Part shown: in pieces, positions 1 through 8,823 of the stretch
Position numbering within the stretch: position 1 is the first letter of the stretch
How the letters are laid out: each line of letters starts with the position of its first letter
Source: MGBC163016 sp964518575
GTDB taxonomy: Bacteria; Actinomycetota; Coriobacteriia; Coriobacteriales; Eggerthellaceae
DNA length: 64,000 nucleotides
Assembly (NCBI GenBank): GCA_964518575.1
Contig: CAZFGW010000005.1
Coordinates: 23,996 to 87,995 of the forward strand
Direction of reading: 5' to 3'
Notes under the pieces: model-generated
The model's input: only the letters and a program-made list of their open reading frames with translations
The model's database searches: none
Told to the model about the DNA's origin: nothing
Made by a program: the position numbers and the translations under genes

Positions 1-195
1 CATTTCATAATGATCCTTTGTTTGTGATGATCAACGAACGGATATCCGTATCATACAACATATAGTGGTCGAACAAGGAAATGATGATGGTTTTGGGTAT
101 GATTTGGCACCTCGACAGGATTAGTTGGATCGAAACGCAGTGTTCGGTTATGGAATAAATCGCGAAAATGAGTCCCCTATCTCGGCATATTCTGC

Positions 196-225
196 TTGCA
201 TAGAACCGATGTACGCTGTTATAAT
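196..225 (+). promoter_or_regulatory. lexA promoter with LexA (SOS) box in the spacer
   Basis: A -35 hexamer TTGCAT (196-201) and a perfect -10 TATAAT (220-225) are 18 bases apart, giving a start of transcription near 232. The spacer holds GAAC-CGAT-GTAC (203-214), which matches the Gram-positive LexA operator GAACNNNNGTTC at seven of eight fixed bases. Binding there would block RNA polymerase, as expected for autoregulation. recA has a similar site in the same place. Because transcription starts near 232, any lexA start codon upstream of that is excluded. Confidence 0.75.
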
Positions 226-267
226 CCAATACACGTACATGATATATCCGCACAGATGGGACCTCTG

Positions 268-900
268 ATGACGAAAAAGGTTACGAAGCGCCAGCAGGCA
301 GTTCTTGATGACATCGAACGGCATATCAAGGAAAAAGGATACGGTCCAACCGTCCGCGAAGTTTGCCAGGATCTTGGTCTTTCATCACCTTCAACGGTTC
401 ATGTTCACCTGAAGGCTCTTGAGGAAAAGGGTTTCATCAAGCGTGATCCCCTGAAATCCCGCTCTATTGCTTTAACCTATCCCATTGAGCGTACAGACAC
501 CACAGTCTTTGCAGGCGGCTTCTCAAGCACCGTACAAGTGCCTTTGGTTGGCAATGTTGCTGCAGGGATGCCCATCCTTGCTGAGGAGAACATCACCGAT
601 GTTCTCACTCTTCCCACGGAGATCGTTGGGGATGCGCCCTCGTTCTTGCTTTCGGTGCGCGGGGATTCCATGATTGATATCGGCATCAATGACGGTGACT
701 ACGTTGTGGTGAAAGAACAGCCCGTTGCCAATAATGGCGATATCGTTGTCGCGCTTATTGAAGACGGCGCTACGATCAAGCGTTTTTATAAAGAATCAGA
801 TCATATCCGCCTGCAGCCCGAGAATGCCGATATGGATCCTATCATCGTTACGGACTGCTCCATTGCGGGAACGGTTGTTGCCGTTTTCAGGCGTCTGTAA
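268..900 (+). CDS. lexA: LexA repressor
   Basis: SOS-response repressor of 210 residues: it binds operators as a dimer and cleaves itself when RecA filaments form on single-stranded DNA. The first ~65 residues form the winged helix-turn-helix (around PTVREVCQDLGLSSPSTVHVHL). The Ala-Gly cleavage bond (VAAGMP) is at about 99-100. The Ser/Lys dyad is Ser134 (RGDSM) and Lys171 (ATIKR). The frame is open back to 196, but the promoter excludes that start. ATG 256 and ATG 268 remain; I chose 268 (MTKKVTKRQQ), which fits the usual family N-terminus and has a weak GGGA upstream. It stands alone on the plus strand, convergent with hflX. Confidence 0.95.
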   Translation: MTKKVTKRQQAVLDDIERHIKEKGYGPTVREVCQDLGLSSPSTVHVHLKALEEKGFIKRDPLKSRSIALTYPIERTDTTVFAGGFSSTVQVPLVGNVAAGMPILAEENITDVLTLPTEIVGDAPSFLLSVRGDSMIDIGINDGDYVVVKEQPVANNGDIVVALIEDGATIKRFYKESDHIRLQPENADMDPIIVTDCSIAGTVVAVFRRL

Positions 901-920
901 TCTGCGATTTTGAACATGAT

Positions 921-945
921 ATAAGCATCCTCTTACGAGGCTTAT
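921..945. terminator. possible bidirectional terminator hairpin between lexA and hflX
   Basis: ATAAG (921-925) pairs with CTTAT (941-945), and CCTC with GAGG inside, around a TTAC loop with a three-base bulge. It lies in the 55-base gap between two convergent stop codons. There is no real U-tract, so the call rests mainly on position. Confidence 0.35.
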
Positions 946-955
946 AACACTGTGC

Positions 956-2314
956 TTATCGCACTTGGTAGGACGTGAATTTTTCTAACGTAGCAGGAGC
1001 TCCTTTGATGCTGAGCGCTACACCATCATCGCGATAGTCCTCCGAGATCACCGCGCACAAAGCATGAATGCGCGCAAGGTCTTTGCCCTGTTCATAGGGG
1101 ATGAACATATCCATGAGCTCATCTTGCGAGGCGATAATCTGCGCGATAACGCCCGTCAGATCATCAATGCCCTCCCCTTCCCAAGTCGAGATGAACAGAG
1201 CGTCTTTATAGCACCACCGAAGCGCTTCGAGACGTTCAGGGTCGATCGCATCGATCTTATTGAAGACGAGCAAGCGGGGGATCTTCTGAGCCCCGATCTC
1301 CTCAAGGATCTCAAGCACGGCATTGATATGGTTATCGAATTCCTCTGATGTGGCGTCAACGAGGTGGATAACAAGATCGGAGCCGTTGATTTCGTCAAGC
1401 GTAGATTTGAATGCTTCAATGAGCGTGGTCGGCAATTTCTGGATGAAGCCGACCGTATCGGTAATGGTGATAGCGTCACCGCTTGGCAGCGTGAATCGTC
1501 TTGTGGTGGCATCAAGGGTGGCAAACAGCAGGTCATCGCTCAGGACATCGCTTTGGCAAAGCTTGTTGAGCAGGCTCGACTTGCCAGCATTGGTGTATCC
1601 GGCAAGGGCAACCTTGAAAATATCTGAGCGATACCGCTGTGAGCGCTGTAGCGCACGTACGCTGTTGAGTTTCACAAGTTCGCGCTTGATCGAGGTAATC
1701 CGTTTTCTGACCATGCGCCTATCGACTTCGAGCTGACTCTCCCCTTCGCCAAACCGTGAACCGACGCCCCCGCCCATCCTGTTCGACGCGAGATGCGCCC
1801 ACATGCCGCGAAGGCGTGGGTAGAGATACTGGTTCTGCGCGAGACGTACTTGCAACCTTCCCTCGCGACTCATTGCGCGCATACCGAAGATGTCGAGGAT
1901 GAGGGCAGTGCGGTCGATGACTTTGACTGAGCGATCAACGATGCGCTCGAGATTGGTTTGCTGAGAGGGCGTCAGTTCATCGTCGAAAATGACGATATCA
2001 GCGCCGAGTTCACGGGCAACGTCAGCAATCTCATGAGCTTTGCCACTTCCGACGAATGTTGCCGGATACGGGGCGCTTAAACGCTGCGTGATGCGCGCGA
2101 GCGTATCGGCGCCAGCAGTCGTGGCGAGGCGCTCGAGTTCAGCCATAGATGAGGCAAGTGACCATGCACTCGTAGGAAATTCGACGCCGACCAGTATTGC
2201 CTTTTCACGCGGTGTAGAAAACGTGGTCAAGGGTCCAGCAGTGCTCGTGCTGTTCGCGTCCGACAACAAGATCGAATCAGTTCCCTGCTCAGTTGATGCT
2301 CGCGTCGAGCGCAT
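956..2314 (-). CDS. hflX: GTPase HflX
   Basis: Ribosome-associated GTPase that splits stalled or heat-damaged 70S ribosomes. After a variable N-terminus comes the HflX nucleotide-binding N-domain (GSGKAHEIADVARELGAD), a helical linker with the family motif RRMGGG-like NRMGGGVGSRFGEGE, then the G domain: Walker A GYTNAGKSS, switch DTVGF and base-specificity NKID. It is the last gene of the run miaB-miaA-dapF-hflX. The start is uncertain: TTG 2350 and ATG 2314 both overlap dapF, while TTG 2269 lies just beyond the dapF stop with an AGGGA 11 bases upstream. ATG 2314 is given here (452 residues). Confidence 0.93.
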   Translation of the reverse strand: MRSTRASTEQGTDSILLSDANSTSTAGPLTTFSTPREKAILVGVEFPTSAWSLASSMAELERLATTAGADTLARITQRLSAPYPATFVGSGKAHEIADVARELGADIVIFDDELTPSQQTNLERIVDRSVKVIDRTALILDIFGMRAMSREGRLQVRLAQNQYLYPRLRGMWAHLASNRMGGGVGSRFGEGESQLEVDRRMVRKRITSIKRELVKLNSVRALQRSQRYRSDIFKVALAGYTNAGKSSLLNKLCQSDVLSDDLLFATLDATTRRFTLPSGDAITITDTVGFIQKLPTTLIEAFKSTLDEINGSDLVIHLVDATSEEFDNHINAVLEILEEIGAQKIPRLLVFNKIDAIDPERLEALRWCYKDALFISTWEGEGIDDLTGVIAQIIASQDELMDMFIPYEQGKDLARIHALCAVISEDYRDDGVALSIKGAPATLEKFTSYQVR

Positions 2315-3233
2315 CAAGATCGAATGTTCCCCGGAAAGACTCTTCAGCAATACCGGTCATATACACCGCTCCATCATCAGGATCCCAGGAGATAGAGAGA
2401 TCCCCTCCCTTAAGATGGACGGTATTCGTGCGTGCGGCACGTCCGGTCAAATATGCAGCAACGTTCACGGCGCACGCCCCTGTGCCGCATGCGAGCGTCT
2501 CGCCACAGCCGCGCTCATAGACGCGCATCGCAATACCATCGTCTTTTACCTGGGCGAATTCAATATTCGCCTTCTCGGGGAAAACCTCATGGGATTCGAA
2601 GAAGGGACCGATTTTCTCCAGATCAAGTGTATCAAGCCGTTTGGTATCGGGTACCGTGAAGCACGCGTCGGGAAGCTCATTGAAATCGTCTATGAAGCAA
2701 ACAGCGTGGGGATTACCCATAGAGACCCCCGTGAAAGAAAAAGGCGCCCACGGGGAAGAAATGGCTGCCTCTTTGACGAATTCCTGTCCCTTTTCGGTTT
2801 GGGCAGATGCAACAAGTGTGGTGGGTAATGCGTCAGGGGCGAGAAGCGGCTCACCCATATCAACGGTAGCCTCGATAAGGTTTCCACGTTCATCACGCGT
2901 ACAGGTAATCTGCTTGATTCCTGCAAGTGTGTCTACCATAAAGGTGGTGGTAGACGGCTCCACAAAGCCGCGGTCAACGAGAAATTTCGCGAAGCAACGG
3001 ACACCATTTCCACACATCTGCGCCAAGGTTCCGTCAGAGTTGATGTAGTGCATGTAGGCAACAGCTTCGGGATGCACAGAAGGGCGCACAAGGATGACGC
3101 CGTCAGCGCCGATTCCCTTATGACGGTTACACAGTGCCGCAACCTGGTGTTCGGTCAGGGTCAGCTGGGATGAAAGATCTTCGATGAACACGAAGTCGTT
3201 ACCCAGTCCATGGAGTTTCACAAAATCGATCAT
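2289..3233 (-). CDS. dapF: diaminopimelate epimerase
   Basis: Converts LL- to meso-diaminopimelate, the precursor of lysine and of the peptidoglycan cross-link. It is a cofactor-independent two-cysteine racemase. The two catalytic cysteines are seen in MCGNGVRC (Cys74) and ACGTGAC (Cys249). The substrate-binding start GLGNDFVF and the 314-residue length are slightly long but typical. Its ATG overlaps the miaA stop by four bases (ATGA), so the two are translationally coupled. The pathway partners dapA and dapB lie about 17 kb away on the same strand. Confidence 0.96.
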   Translation of the reverse strand: MIDFVKLHGLGNDFVFIEDLSSQLTLTEHQVAALCNRHKGIGADGVILVRPSVHPEAVAYMHYINSDGTLAQMCGNGVRCFAKFLVDRGFVEPSTTTFMVDTLAGIKQITCTRDERGNLIEATVDMGEPLLAPDALPTTLVASAQTEKGQEFVKEAAISSPWAPFSFTGVSMGNPHAVCFIDDFNELPDACFTVPDTKRLDTLDLEKIGPFFESHEVFPEKANIEFAQVKDDGIAMRVYERGCGETLACGTGACAVNVAAYLTGRAARTNTVHLKGGDLSISWDPDDGAVYMTGIAEESFRGTFDLDALDASIN

Positions 3234-4189
3234 GAGTAGGTGTTGCTCCCTTCCTTCTCTGATTTCTCTATGATGGTACGCGCTTGTTCGAACATATCAG
3301 AAACGTCAGTGGAATACTCGATCCACTGGATGCGTGTGTCTTTTCTAAACCAGGTCATCTGGCGTTTTGCATAGCGCTTGGTCGCAACGCGGATCGCATT
3401 AAATGCCTCGTCTTCCGTGATTTCTCCATCGAGGTACGCAACGATCTCCTTGTATCCGATCGCTTGCGGTGCCGTGATTCCCGCGCGCAAACCCTGATTC
3501 AGGAGCCCCTCGACCTCCTGAACAAGACCTGCTTCGCGCATGTGATCAATGCGGGCATCGATATTGTTTCTGAGAACATCTCGATCGATTGCGATACCGA
3601 TGAACTGCGCAGGAACGACTTGCGGGATCGCTGAGAGCTGCTCGCGCAGGCGCGCATAGCTTTGACCATTTTCAAACATTTCGAGCGCACGAATAACGCG
3701 TTTAGTGTCGTGGCGATGGATGATATGCGCACTTTCCGGATCAAGGCGATAAAGTTCCTCCCACACGGCATCGCCGCCTTGCTCTCGGGCAAGTGCGCCA
3801 TAGTGTTCGCGGACAGGATTATCCGTTTGTTCACCCGCTGCAAATTCGTAGCCATCGATTGCGGCTCGCACATAAAACCCGGTACCGCCGACCAAGATGC
3901 TTCTGATCCTGCGTGAATCGAGTGAGAGGAACTGATGACGTGCATAAGACTGGAACAGCGCTGCAGAATAGGCATCCCCCGCCTCGACCAGATCGAGTCC
4001 GAAATGAGGAACGCGGCGCTCGCGTAAGGGGACTTTTGCCGTTCCGATATCCATCCCCTTGTATATCTGCATGGAGTCGGCGCTGATAATGTTGCCGCCC
4101 ACCTCAACCGCGATCATCTGCGCAAGATCAGACTTTCCCGATGCAGTAGGACCGACCACGCAGATGACAGGATGATTAAGACCGATCAT
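3230..4189 (-). CDS. miaA: tRNA dimethylallyltransferase
   Basis: Adds a dimethylallyl group to N6 of A37 in tRNAs that read codons starting with U, the first step before MiaB. The P-loop GPTASGKSDLAQ is at residues 13-24. The conserved SADSMQIYKGMDIGTAK with the catalytic Asp follows, and RHDTKRVIRALE lies in the middle. The 319-residue length is normal. The ATG overlaps the miaB stop (ATGA), so miaB-miaA are coupled and act in sequence on the same nucleotide. Confidence 0.97.
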   Translation of the reverse strand: MIGLNHPVICVVGPTASGKSDLAQMIAVEVGGNIISADSMQIYKGMDIGTAKVPLRERRVPHFGLDLVEAGDAYSAALFQSYARHQFLSLDSRRIRSILVGGTGFYVRAAIDGYEFAAGEQTDNPVREHYGALAREQGGDAVWEELYRLDPESAHIIHRHDTKRVIRALEMFENGQSYARLREQLSAIPQVVPAQFIGIAIDRDVLRNNIDARIDHMREAGLVQEVEGLLNQGLRAGITAPQAIGYKEIVAYLDGEITEDEAFNAIRVATKRYAKRQMTWFRKDTRIQWIEYSTDVSDMFEQARTIIEKSEKEGSNTYS

Positions 4190-5550
4190 TGCGCCTCGTC
4201 AATGATGGTGCCACGAAGATACCAGGTTTTACCCTCGTCAATCTTCGCGTCAACGATCGTGCCGATAAGTGTTGACGCAGATCGATGTTCAGGAATCGGC
4301 ATATGCACCGTTTGGTTCTTCGGGCTTTTTCCCGTAAGGATATGGGGATCCTTTTTCGAAGTGCCCTCAATGAGAACGGGTATGACACGTCCCCGCTCCT
4401 GCACATTGAGCTCATGTGCATGTTTCTCGATGATTTTGAGAAGTCGATCGAACCGGTCCTGTGCGATTTCCTTAGGGATTTGTTGCTCATACGTTGCAGC
4501 AGGAGTACCGGGACGCGGAGAATACAGGAACGAAAATACCTGATGGTATCCCACCCGATCGACCAGTTCATAGGTCTGCATGAAATCATCTTCGGTCTCA
4601 CCGGGGAATCCGACGATGATATCGGTAGAGAGGGCAATATCCGGTACCGTATCGCGCAATTTGTCGACAAGGCTCAAGTAATGGCTCTGGGTATAGGTGC
4701 GATTCATGGCAGACAAAATGCGATCCGAACCCGATTGTACGGGGAGATGTAGGGCGGGCATGAGTGAGCGCAGACTTGAGAACCGCTCAATCACCTCGTC
4801 GCTCAAATCTTTCGGATGACTCGTTGCAAAACGCAGCCGTTCGATTCCGGTCGCATCCACCGCATCAAGGATGGCGGCGAAACGAGGGCTGCCATAGATA
4901 TCGCGCCCATAGGAATTTACGTTCTGTCCCAGAAGGGTGATCTCTTTGACTCCTTCAGCGACGTAGCGCTCCGCCTCAGTGACAATCTCTTCTACCGTGC
5001 GCGAGCGCTCGCGCCCCCTGACATAGGGAACGATGCAATAGGTGCAGAAATTGTTGCAGCCGATCGTGATGGGGAGCCACGCCGAGAAGGCATGTTCGCG
5101 AACCGTAGGAAGCGACGTGGAAAATGACGAAGCGTCATCAAGGGTTTGTACGGCACATTCCGAGCCATTCAAAACATCATCGATCAGAGTGGGTAGCGAA
5201 GCGATGTTATGCGTTCCAAAAACGATACTGACATGGGGCATCGTTTTCACGAGCTCTTCCCCATCGCGTTGTCCGATGCATCCGCCGATAGCGATGATGC
5301 GTTTCGAAAACGGCGCATCAGCACGCAGCGGGAGATTCTTGCAGGAAGAGACATGTCCATACAGCCGGGTATCGGCTGATTCACGAACACAGCAGGTCAT
5401 GAAGACAACGATATCCGCTTCTTCGACGCTGTCCACATGGACCGACCCCAATGATTCCAGAATTCCGCAGATTCGCTCGGAATCATGCTTATTCATCTGG
5501 CAGCCGAAAGTTTGTACTGAGTAGGTTGATCCGACGAGATTGAGTGGCAT
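4186..5550 (-). CDS. miaB: tRNA-2-methylthio-N6-dimethylallyladenosine synthase
   Basis: Radical-SAM methylthiotransferase that converts i6A37 to ms2i6A37. The N-terminal UPF0004 domain carries three cysteines for the auxiliary 4Fe-4S cluster (GCQMN, TCCVRES, GGCIGQ). The radical SAM cluster motif is CNNFCTYC, and a C-terminal TRAM domain follows (ERGRVIPVLIEG). A TTG at 5571 overlaps the spoVS stop and is also possible; ATG 5550 (454 residues) gives the usual family N-terminus. It is one of three methylthiotransferases here, with rimO and mtaB. Confidence 0.96.
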   Translation of the reverse strand: MPLNLVGSTYSVQTFGCQMNKHDSERICGILESLGSVHVDSVEEADIVVFMTCCVRESADTRLYGHVSSCKNLPLRADAPFSKRIIAIGGCIGQRDGEELVKTMPHVSIVFGTHNIASLPTLIDDVLNGSECAVQTLDDASSFSTSLPTVREHAFSAWLPITIGCNNFCTYCIVPYVRGRERSRTVEEIVTEAERYVAEGVKEITLLGQNVNSYGRDIYGSPRFAAILDAVDATGIERLRFATSHPKDLSDEVIERFSSLRSLMPALHLPVQSGSDRILSAMNRTYTQSHYLSLVDKLRDTVPDIALSTDIIVGFPGETEDDFMQTYELVDRVGYHQVFSFLYSPRPGTPAATYEQQIPKEIAQDRFDRLLKIIEKHAHELNVQERGRVIPVLIEGTSKKDPHILTGKSPKNQTVHMPIPEHRSASTLIGTIVDAKIDEGKTWYLRGTIIDEAQ

Positions 5551-5567
5551 GAATACGTAGGCGGTGA

Positions 5568-5885
5568 TCAAGCAACGTCGTTGGACGGCTTCGCAATTTG
5601 ATTGCGCGGCTCGACAGCGAACCTGATGGCGGTGCGATACTCACCGTCGATCACGATATCAGCGAATGAGGGGATGCAGACGATCTCAATGCCGACGGGC
5701 GACAAGAAACCCCGGGAAATGGCGATGGCCTTGATAGCCTGATTGACAGCACCGGCACCGACCGCTTGGATCTCGACGTTCGAGCCATCTTTGATCATGC
5801 CCGCAATGGCACCAGCAACAGAGGCGGGCGAAGACTTCGAAGACACCTTCAGGCAGCTGATCTCGTTTTTTGGCTCGTTCGACAC
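5568..5885 (-). CDS. spoVS: stage V sporulation protein S family protein
   Basis: Small protein of 105 residues. An ~18-residue lead-in is followed by the SpoVS/Alba-like fold: LKVSSKSSPASVAGAIAG, then a VGAGAVNQAIKAIAISRG stretch and a C-terminal strand. SpoVS acts in spore-coat and cortex formation in B. subtilis, but homologues also occur in non-sporulating bacteria with unknown roles, probably nucleic-acid binding. The start is GTG with AAGAGAAA upstream. It has its own promoter (TTGCAC-17-TAGAAT) and abuts miaB, as in B. subtilis. Confidence 0.93.
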   Translation of the reverse strand: MSNEPKNEISCLKVSSKSSPASVAGAIAGMIKDGSNVEIQAVGAGAVNQAIKAIAISRGFLSPVGIEIVCIPSFADIVIDGEYRTAIRFAVEPRNQIAKPSNDVA

Positions 5886-5968
5886 GTGGTTTCTCTTTTC
5901 GTTGATACTGTGTAACTGCTTTGTTTGTAGGACAATTAAGCAACCTCAACAGTGTTCAGGTATCCGCT

Positions 5969-5997
5969 ATTCTACCGTTACCTCGTAAAACGTGCAA
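5969..5997 (-). promoter_or_regulatory. promoter for spoVS-miaB-miaA-dapF-hflX
   Basis: On the minus strand TTGCAC (5997-5992), a 17-base spacer and TAGAAT (5974-5969) make a good sigma-A type promoter. It lies in the 146-base gap between the GHKL ATPase and spoVS and would start RNA near 5962. Confidence 0.6.
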
Positions 5998-6031
5998 TAG
6001 AGGATCGCTGAGTGAAGTGCTTATAGTAGAG

Positions 6032-7150
6032 CTATCGCTCATGCAAGTCGATGCTGAGCAGTAATTTTCCATCGCGAACGCGAGCAAGGGGTTCGACATC
6101 GTCCTCGAGATAATACTTCTGCGCAAGCTCTGAAAACGCCTGTTTCACGTCATCGGAGAATGCATCAAGATCAGGTGCGCTGATGTGGGGAGCAAAGGCG
6201 TGTGCTCGTGTGTGCTTCGGCTTCGCGTGACTCGGTGCGATATCTTTAGCAAGCGAGGCGTTGATGCGATCCATCAAAAGCGGAGCAGCAGGGATCTTCC
6301 CGTCAATGATGCGGCGAGCAGAGCGCTCGGAGATGACAAGACCGACCTCTGCGGCATACGCGGCAAGTTCAGCTGCATCGCTTGCATAGCCTAACAGCTT
6401 GCACGGACCCACAGGCTCATCGGGGGATCTGAAGGCGCGCTTGAGCGCAGGAACGGTTGAGACACCGTAGGTGTAGAGCGTTGATGCGATCTCTGCCGGA
6501 GAGCCGATCATGACATTGAGCTCGTCATTGTGTTGCAGTGCGAATTCAACGACCGTGCGGATGATATTCTTCGGACCACGGAGTGCAAGACGATCATCAT
6601 CAATGACAAAGGTTGGGAAGGTGGATTGATCCTTTTTCTCAGCGAGCGCGTGCGCGTCGGATTGAACATATACCGAAGTGCCCTGTCCCTCCACACTGTA
6701 TGCTACGCGTGCTTCAAGGGCGTTGACCTTGATGGAATAGAGCGCCATGCCACGTCCGTGCATCCCCCATAGGTCCATATGCGCGCTGTCAAGCTTAGAA
6801 GTGACGCGTGCGTCAAAGATGCGCGCAGTCATGGAAGGGGGAAGACCGCATCCGTCATCGATAACGACGATGGTACGTATGTCTGCTTCACGATACGTAG
6901 AAACGAAGATAGTGCGCGCACCTGCATCGCGGCTGTTGCGCAAAAGCTCGATAACGATATCTTCACTTGAACGAATGTCCTGCGCAGCTTGCCTGCGCTC
7001 CGCTTCCGAGCTTTTGAGCTTGACAAAGCCTTGACCGAGATCCTCATCAACGCGGAACCGGTCTTCTTCGCAGACTGACTCTATAAACGATGTCAGGCTG
7101 TCGGTATTGTTATTTTGCGAATTCAACCGCCCTGCTCTCGCGGATGACAA
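6032..7150 (-). CDS. uncharacterised GHKL-type ATPase
   Basis: A 372-residue protein with a Bergerat (GHKL) ATP-binding fold in its first half. The N box is ELLRNSRDAGA (about 69-79), the G1 box is DDGCGLPP, and the G2 box is GMHGRGMALYSI. This is the type seen in Hsp90, MutL and gyrase B; there is no histidine-kinase phosphoacceptor domain. The second half is mostly helical, includes a stretch that resembles a small helical DNA-binding module (about 250-300), and fits no family I recognise. The start is TTG 7150 with AGGTGA seven bases upstream, overlapping the end of rny by 41 bases. B. subtilis has ymdB between rny and spoVS. The function is unknown. Confidence 0.8.
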   Translation of the reverse strand: MSSARAGRLNSQNNNTDSLTSFIESVCEEDRFRVDEDLGQGFVKLKSSEAERRQAAQDIRSSEDIVIELLRNSRDAGARTIFVSTYREADIRTIVVIDDGCGLPPSMTARIFDARVTSKLDSAHMDLWGMHGRGMALYSIKVNALEARVAYSVEGQGTSVYVQSDAHALAEKKDQSTFPTFVIDDDRLALRGPKNIIRTVVEFALQHNDELNVMIGSPAEIASTLYTYGVSTVPALKRAFRSPDEPVGPCKLLGYASDAAELAAYAAEVGLVISERSARRIIDGKIPAAPLLMDRINASLAKDIAPSHAKPKHTRAHAFAPHISAPDLDAFSDDVKQAFSELAQKYYLEDDVEPLARVRDGKLLLSIDLHER

Positions 7151-8672
7151 CGACTTTCACCTGTCCCGGATATTGCATCTCATTTTCGATCTGTGATGCG
7201 ATATCATGGGCAAGCACAACCGTCTCTGCCTCGTCAACCACCTCAGGCGAAACCATAACACGCACTTCCCTACCCGCTTGAATAGCGAAGGTACGCTCGA
7301 CGCCCTTATGGCTGTTCGCGATCTCTTCGAGCTTCTCAAGGCGCTTGATATAAGCATCGAGGGTTTCTTTACGAGCACCCGGACGCGCTGCGGATACGGC
7401 ATCAGCGGCTTGCACGAGGACATCAAGGACGGAATTGGGTTCGACATCCTCATGATGGGCTTCGATTGCATGGACGATCTCGGGTTTCTCACCAAAACGC
7501 TTTGCAAGGTCGGCGCCGAGCACTGCATGCGATCCGTCGACTTCATGATCGATCGCTTTGCCGAGGTCATGAAGCAGTCCGGCGCGCTTTGCCTGAATGG
7601 GATCGAGACCGAGCTCGGATGCCATGACACCAGCAAGATAGGCGACCTCAAGCGAATGATTGAGGACGTTCTGACCGTATGAAGTGCGATACAAGAGGCG
7701 ACCGAGCGTTTGTACGAGCTCCGGATGGAGATCGTGGATACCGGTATCGAAAGCCGCCTGCTCTCCAGCCTCCTGCACCCGCTCGCTCACGAGCTTCTGT
7801 GCTTTCTCATACATCTCTTCAATGCGCGCAGGATGGATGCGCCCATCAGCGATTAGATTCTCCATGGTGATGCGACCGATCTCACGGCGTACGGGATCGA
7901 AGCAGGAGATGGTCACACTCTCAGGTGTGTCATCGATGATGAGATTCGTGCCAGTGAGCTGCTCGAATGAACGGATGTTGCGTCCCTCGCGTCCGATGAT
8001 CCTGCCCTTCAAGTCATCGTTGGGGATATGGATGGTTGATACGGTGTTTTCAGAGGAGTGGTCTGCGGCCACGCGCTGGATTGCCAGACTCAAAATCTCA
8101 CGAGCCTTCTTGTCCGCCTCGGCTTTGGTGCGCGTCTCGACATCGCGGATGATAGCAGCAGAATCGCGTACGACCTCATCATGGATCGTTTCGAGAAGCT
8201 CTTCTTTTGCTTGCTCGGGCGACATGCCTGCGACCTGCTCGAGTTTGCGGGTCATCTCCTGCTCGGATTCCTCGAGCTTCCGGTCGCGCTTCTCAAGCTG
8301 CCCCTGGAATGAGGTGAGCTGCTTTTCGCGCTCATCAAGGCTCTCAACGCGTCGGTCGAGGGATTCCTCACGCTGGGAAAGACGATTCTCGGCATTGCGT
8401 ACCTCGCGCAGGCGATCCTTGTTTTCATCCTCGATCTTCTGCTTGTACCGAAGAGCCATATCCTTGGCTTCGATCTCAGCTTCTTTGCGGAACGTATCCG
8501 CTTCTTTTTTCGCGATCTCGACGAGCTGGTTGGCTTCGATCTCGGCGTTTTTACGAATTTTTGTTGCGTCGGCAGCGGAATTCTTTGCGGAGTTGCTGGT
8601 GATGACCTTGGTCACAGCAAAGCCGATTGCAATGCCCACGACCGCGGCAACTATGATAAAGACGATATCCAT
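7110..8672 (-). CDS. rny: ribonuclease Y
   Basis: Membrane-anchored endoribonuclease that starts mRNA decay in many Gram-positive bacteria. It has one N-terminal transmembrane helix (residues 3-22), a long charged coiled coil (about 30-180), a KH domain (IHIPNDDLKGRIIGREGRNIRSFE written here in part: GRIIGREGRN) and an HD domain with HSLEVAYLAG and LLHDLGKAIDHE. The 520-residue length is typical. The start ATG 8672 has AGAGGAAG upstream. It sits just behind the recA-recX terminator, so it needs readthrough or its own promoter. Confidence 0.97.
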   Translation of the reverse strand: MDIVFIIVAAVVGIAIGFAVTKVITSNSAKNSAADATKIRKNAEIEANQLVEIAKKEADTFRKEAEIEAKDMALRYKQKIEDENKDRLREVRNAENRLSQREESLDRRVESLDEREKQLTSFQGQLEKRDRKLEESEQEMTRKLEQVAGMSPEQAKEELLETIHDEVVRDSAAIIRDVETRTKAEADKKAREILSLAIQRVAADHSSENTVSTIHIPNDDLKGRIIGREGRNIRSFEQLTGTNLIIDDTPESVTISCFDPVRREIGRITMENLIADGRIHPARIEEMYEKAQKLVSERVQEAGEQAAFDTGIHDLHPELVQTLGRLLYRTSYGQNVLNHSLEVAYLAGVMASELGLDPIQAKRAGLLHDLGKAIDHEVDGSHAVLGADLAKRFGEKPEIVHAIEAHHEDVEPNSVLDVLVQAADAVSAARPGARKETLDAYIKRLEKLEEIANSHKGVERTFAIQAGREVRVMVSPEVVDEAETVVLAHDIASQIENEMQYPGQVKVVVIRESRAVEFAK

Positions 8673-8711
8673 ACGGCTTCCTCTTTCGCCTCAATTCAAT
8701 GATGTATAACA

Positions 8712-8740
8712 CAAATAAAAAGTTGGCATAACGCCAACTT
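8712..8740 (-). terminator. intrinsic terminator after recA-recX
   Basis: Reading the minus strand, AAGTTGGC (8740-8733), loop GTTAT, GCCAACTT (8727-8720), then TTTTTATTTG. A perfect eight-base-pair stem with a U-tract is a textbook Rho-independent terminator. rny begins only 40 bases further on. Confidence 0.85.
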
Positions 8741-8823
8741 GAGCTATCGCATATAGAGATTGATCCATATTCATTTATGTATATATGTCCAATACCATAT
8801 AGGTACGAATGCTCAACAGATAG

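Noticed and set aside
120..150. CGAA...TTCG pair at 129-144 as a second LexA box
   Set aside because: The half-sites are eight bases apart instead of six, and they lie well upstream of the promoter.
7684..8709. Long plus-strand frame (341 codons) opposite rny
   Set aside because: It is the antisense of a conserved coiled-coil gene; the Ser/Arg-rich product is typical of such mirror frames.
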